Source: Fervidobacterium changbaicum
GTDB lineage: Bacteria; Thermotogota; Thermotogae; Thermotogales; Fervidobacteriaceae
Direction of reading: 5' to 3'
Assembly: GCF_004117075.1 (NCBI RefSeq)
Contig: NZ_CP026721.1
Span: 1,550,001 to 1,614,000 of the forward strand
DNA: 64,000 nt
Position numbers and translations under genes: made by a program. Positions 16,380 through 24,494 of this stretch are shown here, piece by piece. The notes under the pieces are model-generated. The model was not told the origin of the DNA and ran no database searches. It was given only the letters and a program-made list of their open reading frames with translations. Position 1 is the first letter of the stretch, and each line of letters begins with the position of its first letter.

Positions 16380-17965
16380 CTCTTTTCACCAACCTTTGGT
16401 TCGATGTGTTCAAGAATATTGTTCTGGAATGAATCGACTGTTAATTCAGTTGGTGAAATAACATCAATTCCACTTTTTATGAAAAGTGGAATACAGATTG
16501 TTGACAAACCCCACTTTTCGATAAACGAAAGGTGGGGTTTTATTATCGCCAATACAACTTTTGAGAAAAATTCTAATAAAACTTCCAAATTTTTGCCCTT
16601 CCCTGGACCTCCCTTCCCCTTTTTCCATATCCAATTCGCTAATTTTTTCATGTTAAAACATGTGCAAGTCAATAACACTTGCATGTGCACCTTTTCTATC
16701 CCCCTCAGCATCGTCACCCTCATACCGTGCTTCTCCTTCAAGTCCGCAAATACCCTCTCTATCGTCTTGCTTCTTTCTTTGTACAACTCTTTACATTCTT
16801 TCGTGTGCCTTAAATACTCTACTTCTTCCATGTATTCTTCCCATACATGTCGGGTGATTATCTTCGTGTGATTCTTACTGCTTGTACATCTACCTAAATC
16901 TTCACATTTCTCACATACCTTCGGATCCGATTTGTATTCTTTGTACCCTTTTCTGTTTGTTGTTGAGTATTCTAATATCTGCCCTTGTGGACATATGTAG
17001 CAATCGTAATATTCATCGTATACGAATTGTCTTTTTTTGAAATACCCTTCTTTGTGTTGTGCACGTGTGTATGGCATGCACGGGACTATACCTTCGTCCA
17101 TCAATAGCTTACATATCGGTGGAGTCTTGTATCCTGCATCCAAAGCTGCCCTTTTCGATTTGCCAGCGTTCTTTTTTGTTTTATTGAATAAGTTCTCAAA
17201 CACCATGCTGTCGTGGACATTTGCTGGTGTTGTTATACAGCTTAGTATTATCCCGTTCTTATCGCATGCTATGTGTGCAGAATATCCGAACTGGTGTTCT
17301 TTTTCATTTTTGTTTATCATCCCGCTATCTGGGTCTGTCGTGCTTATTTTTATTTCCTTCAGTTTTACTTTCTCATGTGTGAAATCCAAAGGCTTCAATC
17401 CGTGTTTTTGCCTATCTTTGTTTATTTCTTCTTCTAAAGCTTGTTTGTATGTCTTGGTTTGCTCCTCTACAAATACCTTCTCGTACTTTTTCTTGTTCGC
17501 ACTTGCTTTGATGTGTGTTGAATCCATGAACACGGCATCCATATTTACCAAGCCATGCTCGATTGCTTGCTGCAGTATTTTGTTGAAGATTTGCTCAAAC
17601 AAATCGGTTCCTTTGAACCTACGTTCGTAGTTTTTACTGAACGTGCTGAAATGAGGGATGGTATCAGAAAACCCGAATCCGAGAAACCATCTGTATGCGA
17701 CGTTTGTTTGTATTTCCTTTATGGTTTGACGCATGGATTTTATGCCGAACATATATTGGATAATGGTAATTTTAATTAACACAACGGGGTCAATACTAGG
17801 TCTGCCATTATTGAGGCAGTACTTGTCTTTGACAAGGTCGTAGATGAAATCGAAATTGATGGCGGATTCGATTTTTCTGACGAGGTGGTCATGAGGGACG
17901 AGTTGCTCGATGGAGACGGATTCGATTTGTTCTCTGCGTGATTTATCTTTGTTGATGGTCAGCAT
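16376..17965 (-). CDS. IS1182-type transposase, fused in frame to the tail of trkA2
   Basis: 529 residues. The N-terminus has the DUF772-like domain (VPHDHLVRKIE, GRPSIDPVVLIK). The DDE core follows: MDSTHIKA (Asp, ~150), ALDAGYKT (Asp, ~284) and SKTIERVFADLKEKHGMR (Glu, ~416), with a Cys-rich insert (YICPQG, CEKCEDLGRC). The element carries no stop for this frame. Translation crosses the left inverted repeat (GLSTI) into the disrupted trkA2 gene and adds its last ~38 residues, starting at IPLFIKSGI, ending at the native trkA2 stop. Transposase and host gene run in the same direction. The ATG at 17965 has GGAGGAATATAC upstream. Confidence 0.93.
   Translation of the reverse strand: MLTINKDKSRREQIESVSIEQLVPHDHLVRKIESAINFDFIYDLVKDKYCLNNGRPSIDPVVLIKITIIQYMFGIKSMRQTIKEIQTNVAYRWFLGFGFSDTIPHFSTFSKNYERRFKGTDLFEQIFNKILQQAIEHGLVNMDAVFMDSTHIKASANKKKYEKVFVEEQTKTYKQALEEEINKDRQKHGLKPLDFTHEKVKLKEIKISTTDPDSGMINKNEKEHQFGYSAHIACDKNGIILSCITTPANVHDSMVFENLFNKTKKNAGKSKRAALDAGYKTPPICKLLMDEGIVPCMPYTRAQHKEGYFKKRQFVYDEYYDCYICPQGQILEYSTTNRKGYKEYKSDPKVCEKCEDLGRCTSSKNHTKIITRHVWEEYMEEVEYLRHTKECKELYKERSKTIERVFADLKEKHGMRVTMLRGIEKVHMQVLLTCTCFNMKKLANWIWKKGKGGPGKGKNLEVLLEFFSKVVLAIIKPHLSFIEKWGLSTICIPLFIKSGIDVISPTELTVDSFQNNILEHIEPKVGEKR
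16466..16493. repeat. 28-bp target duplication, left copy (right copy 18070-18097)
   Basis: The two copies flank the IS1182-type element and are identical over 28 bases. The motif contains CCACTTTTTATGAAAAGTGG, a near-perfect inverted repeat, suggesting the element chose a hairpin-forming target. Pre-insertion sequence can be rebuilt by deleting 16494-18097, which restores the trkA2 frame. Confidence 0.9.
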
Positions 17966-18069
17966 GTATATTCCTCCTACTATTTGTGTAAAAAAAGAGG
18001 ATCCTGTTTGGAAAGGATCCTCTTTTGAAGAGATTATACTTGAACAAGTTATACTTTGTCAACAGTCTG
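16494..18069 (-). mobile_element. IS1182-type insertion sequence (1576 bp)
   Basis: Imperfect terminal inverted repeats are CAGATTGTTGACAAA (16494-16508) and, read inward from the other end, CAGACTGTTGACAAA (18069-18055), with one mismatch. The element is flanked by a 28-bp direct repeat, 16466-16493 and 18070-18097, taken from trkA2. That duplicated target is itself an inverted repeat (CCACTTTT / GAAAAGTGG). It carries one transposase gene. A strong hairpin (17995-18024) stands upstream of that gene and a second, CCCCACTTTTCG / CGAAAGGTGGGG at about 16509-16537, lies in its 3' end. Both could isolate the element from outside transcription. Confidence 0.92.
17995..18027. terminator. Hairpin inside the IS1182-type element, upstream of its transposase
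   Basis: AAGAGGATCC (17995-18004) pairs perfectly with GGATCCTCTT (18015-18024) around a 10-base loop, with A-runs before and T-runs after. It stands between the element edge and the transposase start and would stop transcripts entering from trkA2, limiting transposase expression. Confidence 0.75.
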
Positions 18070-18433
18070 AATTCCACTTTTTATGAAAAGTGGAATATTC
18101 TCTCTATCATTGACAAGCGAAATAATTCTTGGGATTCCGAATATCTTTGCTCCGACGAGTGAGATGAAGTAATTCGTCGAGTCGTCTTCAGTTGTTACGA
18201 CCAGCAAGTCAGCTTTTATTGCCTTTGCTCTTTCCATCGTTTCACGTTCAGTGGCATCCCCTATGATAACGAATCCCCCGTAATCTTCCGGCAATAAATC
18301 CAGTGTGTTTGGGTTTTTATCAACGACCGTGACGTTAAAGCCTATTCTTGAAAGTCTTGTTGCCACTTCCAGTCCAATCTTTCCGCAACCTACTACTATT
18401 ACGTAAAGCCTCAGGTCGGCGGATATGTTTATA

Positions 18434-19066
18434 TTAATCGGACTCAATTTCATCACCCTTTCGATACCCTTTCATATTCGCATCCAAAGCCTTAGCAGCG
18501 CCTCTGTGCCTCTCTGCCAGTTCTGAATTCCCACGTTTCTCTAGTATCTCCGCCATCAGATAGTGCGGGATAGGCGATGACGGCATGATTGAGAACATTG
18601 TCCTGACGAGCTGTTCCGCTTTGTCCAGATCACCTGGGAAGTTCGAATGGATTAATCCTTCCGCTTCCCTCAGGTACCTTTCGAACGAATCCTTTGTGTG
18701 CTCAAGTAAACCCTTAATCTTTCTTCTTAGTTCGTCTTGAGTGAACGGCTTAGAAAGGTAATCTATCGGGCTGTACTTACAAGCTTGTGCAATATCTTCG
18801 GGTGTAGCATAGGCGGAAATAATCAAGACGGGAGTGAAAATCCCCCTCAGTCTAAGGCGTTTTATAAACTCGATCCCGTCAAGGTTTTCATCGTTTTCAA
18901 ACTTTATATCTGTCGTTATCAAATCAAACTTGTATTTATCGCAAAGCTGAAGGGCTTCTTCTACACTACCAACTTCTATTGGGTTGCATTCATACGCATT
19001 TGAAATCATACGAACCAATAAATTTCTAACATGTTTTTCGTCGTCAACCACCAAAACGTCTATCAT
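18434..19066 (-). CDS. Response regulator with receiver domain and helical, TPR-like tail
   Basis: 210 residues from the ATG at 19066, which is preceded by AAGGAGGCG. The receiver domain fills about 1-120: acidic pocket VVDDE near 6-9, phospho-acceptor Asp in TTDIKFEN near 56, Thr/Ser switch IISAYA near 87, and Lys in YLSKPF near 108. No DNA-binding output domain follows; instead about 90 residues of helices (YLREAEGLIHSNFPGDLDKAEQLVRTM...) resemble a TPR-like repeat. It heads the trkA2-trkA1-trkH operon, so it may control K+ uptake through protein contacts. No histidine kinase is nearby. Confidence 0.88.
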   Translation of the reverse strand: MIDVLVVDDEKHVRNLLVRMISNAYECNPIEVGSVEEALQLCDKYKFDLITTDIKFENDENLDGIEFIKRLRLRGIFTPVLIISAYATPEDIAQACKYSPIDYLSKPFTQDELRRKIKGLLEHTKDSFERYLREAEGLIHSNFPGDLDKAEQLVRTMFSIMPSSPIPHYLMAEILEKRGNSELAERHRGAAKALDANMKGYRKGDEIESD

Positions 19067-19090
19067 CTTCAATCGCCTCCTTCTTTGGAA

Positions 19091-19098
19091 ATTATACC
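19091..19098 (-). promoter_or_regulatory. Extended -10 promoter element for the response regulator/trk operon
   Basis: On the minus strand TGGTATAAT (TG-n-TATAAT) lies about 20 bases before the ribosome site of the response regulator gene. No convincing -35 was seen at 16-18 bases. The opposite strand has a similar TGGTACAAT at about 19125-19133 that could serve the amylase gene, so this is a compact divergent promoter region. Confidence 0.5.
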
Positions 19099-19176
19099 AC
19101 ACTTTTTTTGATATGCACATTCCGTGGTACAATAACAATAGTTCTTAGTCTTTCTTCAAATATGGAGGTGGAGAAG

Positions 19177-21738
19177 ATGGGAGAAAAACTGGTACGTCAG
19201 TTAGAACAGAGGCGCTTTACCTTCAGTTTCGCGTCAGTTTTAGCTTTGTTAAGTGTTGCTTTTTCAGTCGTTTTTTCTGTTTTGGGTTTCTCAGATGTGC
19301 TCAGCCAATACAAAGGTGGTTGGGCGGATAAGGTTTTGTACATGATAATGATCGACCGATTTAACGATGGGGAACCATCAAACAACAACCAAGGTAAAGG
19401 AGAGTACGATCCAAGGGACGGTGCGAAATATAGCGGTGGTGATTTGAAAGGTATCATCGACAAGATCGATTACATCAAAGGACTTGGTGTAGACGGCATA
19501 TGGATAACTCCTCCTGTTGCGAACCAGTGGTGGGACCCATGGGTGAGCTACGGAGGTTACCACGGGTACTGGGCTAGGGACTTTAAAAAGGTGGACGAAC
19601 ACTTTGGTACATTGGAAGATTACAAAGCCTTGGCTGAGAAACTGCACGAAAATGGGATGAAGTTGATACAGGATATCGTTGTGAATCATGTGGGTAATTA
19701 TTTCCGATTCAGAAACAACGTATTTGAGTTGAATACGGGAAGCATCCCTACGTCTGCTCCAACACAGTATCCGTTCAATTTGAACAATTACAACGATCCT
19801 AGCCAGCGAGAAAGGGCGATATACCACTGGACACCGGATATAACAAACTACTCTGACCCCTACCAGAAGCTGTATTACCAAATGAGTGGTCTTGACGACC
19901 TGAATACAGAAAATCCAGAAGTTGTTGAAGCACTAAAAGATTCTTATGCTTATTGGATCAAGGAAATTGGCGTCGATGGTTTTAGAGTAGATACGGCAAT
20001 GTACGTTCAAAAGTCGTTCTTCGATGAGTTCTTTAAAGGTAATAATGGGATGTTTTCATTAAAGCCAGATTTTATAGCTTTTGGAGAAACATGGCTATCT
20101 TCAAAGCCATATGAGAACACCTCAGACTTGGAAATAGCCTCTTATTTCGAACATGGATTTAACTCAATGCTGGATTTCACTTTGATGGAGGACATAAGGC
20201 GTGTGATTAAGGGTGGACAGCCCACGGATTTTCTTGCGTACAGGCTTACTACAAGAAATGAGATCTTGAAGAGAGGACTGTTGGTTACTTTTATCGACAA
20301 TCACGATATGGAAAGATTTGGCAAAGGGGTAACTCCGAACATCACGATGCAAGCTTTGGGGCTTCTTTTAACTCTACCAGGTATGCCTGTTATATACTAT
20401 GGAACTGAACAATACTTTGAAGAAACACGTGCCAGCATGTTTAACGGCGGATGGGGTTCTTTTGGAAAAAGTCACTTTAATCCAGACAGCGACATGTACA
20501 AATTCATAAAGAACGCTATAGAATTTAGAAAGTCGCATCCTGCAACAAGATACGGAGAAGTTGAGATTCTTTTGTCTGAAAAGAGAGGTTCTGGATTGCT
20601 CATTTATACACTGAAGTGTGAGGAAGAGGAACTGATGGTCGTTTTAAATACAGCGAACGATTCGCGAATAACGAACTTTAAGACAAAGTACGAACCAGGG
20701 ACAACCTTAGAGCCTATCTACAACGCCGTGGGTGGTTTTGGAACTCCCGTTGTTGTAAGAACTGATGGCTACATAACTCTGAGGGTTCCACCAAGAACAT
20801 TTACAGTCTTTGGTATCTCACAGGAAAAGTCAGAGGTCTATACTCCTACAACGACCGTGGGAATTGACTTGAAAGATGGTGATACTATAAAGGCACTACG
20901 AGAAGTTGTCGGTACAACGACTGGAAAAACCGTGTACGTGTATATTGATAGGAAGGCTGAAAATGAGATAAAAATAGAACCAAAAGAAGGAAAATTTACG
21001 TTCACCATTGATCCGTTCAAGCTCGACCCTGGAGAACATGTGCTGCTTGTCAGGGCTGTCGGGAGGAATGTTAGGGATACAGTTTACACAAGCGAAATAA
21101 GATTTGCAGTTGAGCTTGAAAAGAGGTTGCTTGCCGAGGTAAAAGACCCACTTGGTGATGATATAGGTCCAAATGGAACTTACGTGTACCCGACCGATGC
21201 GACGTTTAAACGCCAGATGGATATTGTGGAAGCAAAGGTGGAAAGCATAGGTAGCACACTCGTGATCTCAATCAAACCGAGGGATTTAACAAAGAGCTGG
21301 GGGCCTCCTAACGGATTTGACCACGTAACGTACCAGATTTTCATAGACAATCCAAACAGGAAGGGCACAGGTGTTTTACCGCTCCAGAACTATGAATTCG
21401 ACAACTGGGATTGGGACTGGGAAGTCTTTGCAACAGGATGGTCGAGTGCCATATATACTTCGCAAAGTGCTACAAAGGACAAATTCGGTACGCAGATAGG
21501 TTCACCTGAAGTATTTGTTGAAGATGAGTGGGTAAAGATAATAATCAAAGGTGAATGGCTCGGAAATCCTTCATCCTTCGCAGGCTGGACGATATACATA
21601 ACGAGTTGGGACTACGACGGGATAGAGAATAAATTCAGGCCACTTCAACAAGAGCCTAAAGCTTACATCATGGGTGGCGGTAATCCAACAGATCCGTTGA
21701 TTATGGACGACGTGTGGCTGGAAATCGAAGGAGAGTAG
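19177..21738 (+). CDS. Secreted GH13 alpha-amylase with C-terminal glucodextranase-type domain
   Basis: 853 residues from the ATG at 19177, which has TGGAGGTGGAG upstream. A long N-terminal signal (FASVLALLSVAFSVVFSVLG) points to export. The GH13 barrel spans about 45-480, with the four family motifs: DIVVNH near 165, GFRVDTA with nucleophile Asp272, FGETW with acid Glu304, and IDNHD with Asp377. After a beta-domain, residues ~640-853 resemble the C-terminal domain of glucodextranases (DPLGDDIGPNGTYVYPTD; FDHVTYQIFIDN; WDWDWEVF). This is a beta-sandwich thought to bind carbohydrate or surface layers with calcium. The likely role is starch or glycogen breakdown outside the cell. Exact specificity (amylase or pullulanase-like) is not decided by sequence. 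Confidence 0.9.
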   Translation: MGEKLVRQLEQRRFTFSFASVLALLSVAFSVVFSVLGFSDVLSQYKGGWADKVLYMIMIDRFNDGEPSNNNQGKGEYDPRDGAKYSGGDLKGIIDKIDYIKGLGVDGIWITPPVANQWWDPWVSYGGYHGYWARDFKKVDEHFGTLEDYKALAEKLHENGMKLIQDIVVNHVGNYFRFRNNVFELNTGSIPTSAPTQYPFNLNNYNDPSQRERAIYHWTPDITNYSDPYQKLYYQMSGLDDLNTENPEVVEALKDSYAYWIKEIGVDGFRVDTAMYVQKSFFDEFFKGNNGMFSLKPDFIAFGETWLSSKPYENTSDLEIASYFEHGFNSMLDFTLMEDIRRVIKGGQPTDFLAYRLTTRNEILKRGLLVTFIDNHDMERFGKGVTPNITMQALGLLLTLPGMPVIYYGTEQYFEETRASMFNGGWGSFGKSHFNPDSDMYKFIKNAIEFRKSHPATRYGEVEILLSEKRGSGLLIYTLKCEEEELMVVLNTANDSRITNFKTKYEPGTTLEPIYNAVGGFGTPVVVRTDGYITLRVPPRTFTVFGISQEKSEVYTPTTTVGIDLKDGDTIKALREVVGTTTGKTVYVYIDRKAENEIKIEPKEGKFTFTIDPFKLDPGEHVLLVRAVGRNVRDTVYTSEIRFAVELEKRLLAEVKDPLGDDIGPNGTYVYPTDATFKRQMDIVEAKVESIGSTLVISIKPRDLTKSWGPPNGFDHVTYQIFIDNPNRKGTGVLPLQNYEFDNWDWDWEVFATGWSSAIYTSQSATKDKFGTQIGSPEVFVEDEWVKIIIKGEWLGNPSSFAGWTIYITSWDYDGIENKFRPLQQEPKAYIMGGGNPTDPLIMDDVWLEIEGE

Positions 21739-21760
21739 TGGTTGAAGAACAATTAAAAAA

Positions 21761-21791
21761 GCCCGCCGATGGACCTATGGCGGGCTTTTTT
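21761..21791. terminator. Bidirectional terminator between amylase and PqaA-type hydrolase genes
   Basis: GCCCGCC (21761-21767) pairs with GGCGGGC (21779-21785). It is followed by TTTTTT on + and preceded by AAAAAA, so it also works for the converging minus-strand gene. Confidence 0.88.
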
Positions 21792-21798
21792 ATTACCT

Positions 21799-23136
21799 TT
21801 AGTTGCCTTTCGTTTTAAAGACCTTTGGGATGGTCGTTAGACTAAAGGAGTAGCCTTCCTTTAGAATTCTTAGTTCTACCAGCATCGCCAAGTTCTTGTC
21901 TGTGTTCTTTTCAAATTTGACTATCTTTTTACCGCATTCGTTTAACTGCACTTCCAAATCGATACTTTCCCACCGGGCTTTTCTGAAATCCAGCGTATCA
22001 GAAACAGCGTACCAGCCTTTTGCGTACTCTAACTCTTCAGGTGTTTCAACGATCATCCCACTTTCGTTTTCCTTCCACTGTATTTCTGGAAGGCTATTTG
22101 CTACAGCCAGCACAAAAAATGCCCTAAGTGTATTGAAAAATTCGGCTTGGTTAGTAATGTTATGTACTTCGTTTGGTATAACGTATGCGTACACTGGTGC
22201 TGGTAAATCGTAAAAGTACAGTTGAGAGGAGTCAACAACCCAGTAAGGATCGTTTGTACCTATCACTATGAGCTTTGGCATCGTTAAGCTTTCTTTGTAG
22301 TAGAAAGGATCGATGGCTTTAACGATTTCTGGGACTTCGTTGAGGTCGGTTTCGGCTATCATCTTTGTGAGACCGTACTTTGTGTAGTCTTTTATCTGCT
22401 CACTGAATGTTCCATAGTATTCGAGTTGTTTTTTCATCTGGAGTGGCATATTCAAGTTGTCGTACACAATGGGCGCAATTGCGAAAACCCTCGGGTCAAT
22501 GGCAGCTGTAAGGTACGTTGTCCATCCTCTTTTTGACGCCCCTGTGACCAGAAACTTTTCAATCCGAAAGTTCTGTTCCTTTTCCAGTAGGTTTTGCACA
22601 CAATCCATCGTTGAAATCACACCCTTAACCATGGGGAACAAGAGGGGCCAATCTTCTTCGCCGGTCTCAAGATATTTCGCCAAAGTGTAAGCTATCAGAG
22701 CGTCTTCTCTTAGGCCGAATATTGGCTGGTTAGGTATATCCCAGAGTATTATGAAAGGTGCACCGATACTTTCGATGACAAGAGCATAGTTGTTGATGTT
22801 GGACACCGGGTCTTTCGGCGCAGAACCTGTCACCATCAAAACGCCATGGTTTTTATAGACCAATCTTCTTGGTACGTATATCCCCACTTTGTGGTTCCAT
22901 TCGATACCACGCCACGTCTGGCTCTTTACATTCAATAAGTAAAACTTACCACCAAATATCGTATTTGCAGAACTTAAAACAGTGTAGGTCGGCTTTCCTG
23001 AGTTTAATATGTATTCACTTAAGGAAAGTGTCGCAATACTTGTCTGTGCTATCGCCAAAATAATGGCGATCGTGAAAAATAATAATAAACTCCGAGGTCT
23101 TAATCTTGACGATACCATTGAAATGGATACCTTCAC
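21799..23136 (-). CDS. PhoPQ-activated pathogenicity-related (PqaA-type) alpha/beta hydrolase
   Basis: 445 residues from the GTG at 23136, chosen because GAGGGGG lies 9 bases upstream; ATG codons at 23145 and 23118 are alternatives. A signal or anchor helix (RSLLLFFTIAIILAIAQTS) suggests an exported protein. The PqaA-family body has W-x-G-I-x-W-x-H (WRGIEWNH), GASKRGW with the nucleophile Ser near 200, IDPRVFAIAPIVYDNLN, and NDPYWVVDSS, which carries a likely acidic catalytic residue. NEVHNI gives the His. The family is annotated by homology only; hydrolase activity on an unknown substrate is inferred from the fold and triad. It converges on the amylase gene through a shared terminator. Confidence 0.88.
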   Translation of the reverse strand: MKVSISMVSSRLRPRSLLLFFTIAIILAIAQTSIATLSLSEYILNSGKPTYTVLSSANTIFGGKFYLLNVKSQTWRGIEWNHKVGIYVPRRLVYKNHGVLMVTGSAPKDPVSNINNYALVIESIGAPFIILWDIPNQPIFGLREDALIAYTLAKYLETGEEDWPLLFPMVKGVISTMDCVQNLLEKEQNFRIEKFLVTGASKRGWTTYLTAAIDPRVFAIAPIVYDNLNMPLQMKKQLEYYGTFSEQIKDYTKYGLTKMIAETDLNEVPEIVKAIDPFYYKESLTMPKLIVIGTNDPYWVVDSSQLYFYDLPAPVYAYVIPNEVHNITNQAEFFNTLRAFFVLAVANSLPEIQWKENESGMIVETPEELEYAKGWYAVSDTLDFRKARWESIDLEVQLNECGKKIVKFEKNTDKNLAMLVELRILKEGYSFSLTTIPKVFKTKGN

Positions 23137-23217
23137 AGTTATCATCCCCCTCAAGAATTGTAGACAAAGCTATTTTAACATATCTCAGCCTTTTTTCTGT
23201 TTTCGAAATGTACAATT

Positions 23218-23228
23218 TGTGATATAAT
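23218..23228 (+). promoter_or_regulatory. Extended -10 promoter for the alcohol dehydrogenase-transketolase unit
   Basis: TGATATAAT (TG-n-TATAAT) ends at 23228, about 64 bases before the dehydrogenase ATG. The -35 region is weak (TTTTCG/TTCGAA at about 17 bases). The call rests on the -10. Confidence 0.5.
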
Positions 23229-23291
23229 TTGAACAGCTAACATTGTGTGAGAGAAAGACTCTGCCAGGCTTGGGCAAAGGAGGTGGGTAGG

Positions 23292-24449
23292 ATGGAGAAT
23301 TTCGTTTTTCACAATCCAACAAAACTGGTCTTTGGGAAAGGAACGGTCGAACACATAGGTGAATATCTCAAGAAGGATGGTATAAAGAAGGTCCTCATGC
23401 TCTACGGTGGTGGCTCGATTAAAAAGAACGGCGTTTACGAAAAAGTTGTTAGGTCGCTCCATGAACATGGTATTGATAAGGTAGAAGTCTCAGGTGTAAG
23501 GCCGAATCCTGTTCTTTCGAAGGTCCATGAGGCTATCCACGTTGCACGCGAAAACAACGTAGAGGCAATTCTTGCAGTCGGTGGCGGGAGCGTTGTCGAT
23601 AGTGCAAAAGCGGTTGCAGCGGGTTTTTACTACGATGGTGATATTTGGGATGCCTTTGTAGGTAAGTACAATGTGAAGAAAGCACTTCCTTTGTACGTAA
23701 TCCTCACGATGTCTGCAACTGGCACAGAGATGAACGGGAATGCCGTGGTGACGAACGAAAAGACACAAGAGAAATTCTACTTTGGCTCAAAACACGTGTA
23801 CCCTGTTGTTTCGATAGTCGACCCGACAACTCAGTACAGCTTGCCTGCCAACCAAGTAGTCTACGGTGCTATCGATGCTATAAGCCACGTGATGGAATAC
23901 TACTTTGACGTGGCTGGTAGCGACTTAATCGATAGAATAGACGAAGGGATAATCAGAACACTTATGGAAACCACAGAAGTTATACTCAAAGAGCCTGAAA
24001 ACTACGAAGCAAGGGCGAACTTCTGCCTTGCCACTACGTTAGCACTCAATGGATTGACCGGCATGGGAACATCGGGAGGGGATTGGTCTTCGCACGAGCT
24101 TGAACATGCGGTAAGCGCACTTAATCCTGATATCGCCCACGGTGCAGGCCTTGCCATAGTCTTCCCCGCTTGGATGACCTACGTCAAGGACAAAATCTCT
24201 GGCAAACTCATCAAATTCGGCAAAAACATCCTTGGCATGTCTGGTGAGTTCTCACCGGAGGATGTTATCGAGCAGCTGAAAAATTGGTACAGGAAAATCG
24301 GTGCGCCTGTAACGCTGAAAGAAGTTGGCTTCACCAAAGAAGATATTGAAAGACTGACGCAGTTGGCGAATAAACATGCACCGTTTGGTAGTGTCAAGGA
24401 ACTGAAAGTGGATGATATCAGGAAGATATACGAGATTGCTTTTGAATAA
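23292..24449 (+). CDS. Iron-containing alcohol dehydrogenase (NADH/NADPH-dependent butanol dehydrogenase type)
   Basis: 385 residues from the ATG at 23292, which has AAAGGAGGTG upstream; the longer frame has no ribosome site. Group III Fe-ADH. The N-terminus (FVFHNPTKLVFGKGTVEHIG) is typical of the YqhD/BdhA branch. Nucleotide loop GGGSVVDSAKAVA lies near 95. Metal ligands sit in GAIDAISHVMEYYF (Asp and His) and in HELEHAVSALNPDIAHGAG. It reduces aldehydes to alcohols to recycle NAD(P)H during fermentation. The transketolase gene follows 45 bases downstream and may be cotranscribed. Confidence 0.93.
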   Translation: MENFVFHNPTKLVFGKGTVEHIGEYLKKDGIKKVLMLYGGGSIKKNGVYEKVVRSLHEHGIDKVEVSGVRPNPVLSKVHEAIHVARENNVEAILAVGGGSVVDSAKAVAAGFYYDGDIWDAFVGKYNVKKALPLYVILTMSATGTEMNGNAVVTNEKTQEKFYFGSKHVYPVVSIVDPTTQYSLPANQVVYGAIDAISHVMEYYFDVAGSDLIDRIDEGIIRTLMETTEVILKEPENYEARANFCLATTLALNGLTGMGTSGGDWSSHELEHAVSALNPDIAHGAGLAIVFPAWMTYVKDKISGKLIKFGKNILGMSGEFSPEDVIEQLKNWYRKIGAPVTLKEVGFTKEDIERLTQLANKHAPFGSVKELKVDDIRKIYEIAFE

Positions 24450-24494
24450 AACATTTTCAAGATTTAAAGACAGCAGAGACAGGAGGTATTGAGA

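Larger units (their letters stand above)
16376..18453 (-). pseudogene. trkA2: single-domain TrkA-N protein interrupted by IS1182-type element
   Basis: The 5' part (18453 down to 18070) encodes a TrkA-N domain with a canonical VVGCGKIG loop near residue 20, IIGDATERETM near 63 and VTTEDDSTNYF near 88. It breaks at NDRENIPLFIKSGI and then reads QTVDKV-stop from the element. The 3' part (16493 down to 16376) resumes at IPLFIKSGI and ends ...VGEKR-stop. Removing the element and one copy of the 28-bp duplication restores a continuous frame of about 168 residues. This is a stand-alone TrkA-N domain without TrkA-C. The 5' piece could still make a truncated protein. The start overlaps the response regulator gene by about 20 bases. 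Confidence 0.92.

Noticed and set aside
16314-16871. 185-codon + strand frame across the IS1182-type element edge
   Set aside because: Antisense of the transposase and trkA genes with no ribosome site or domain.
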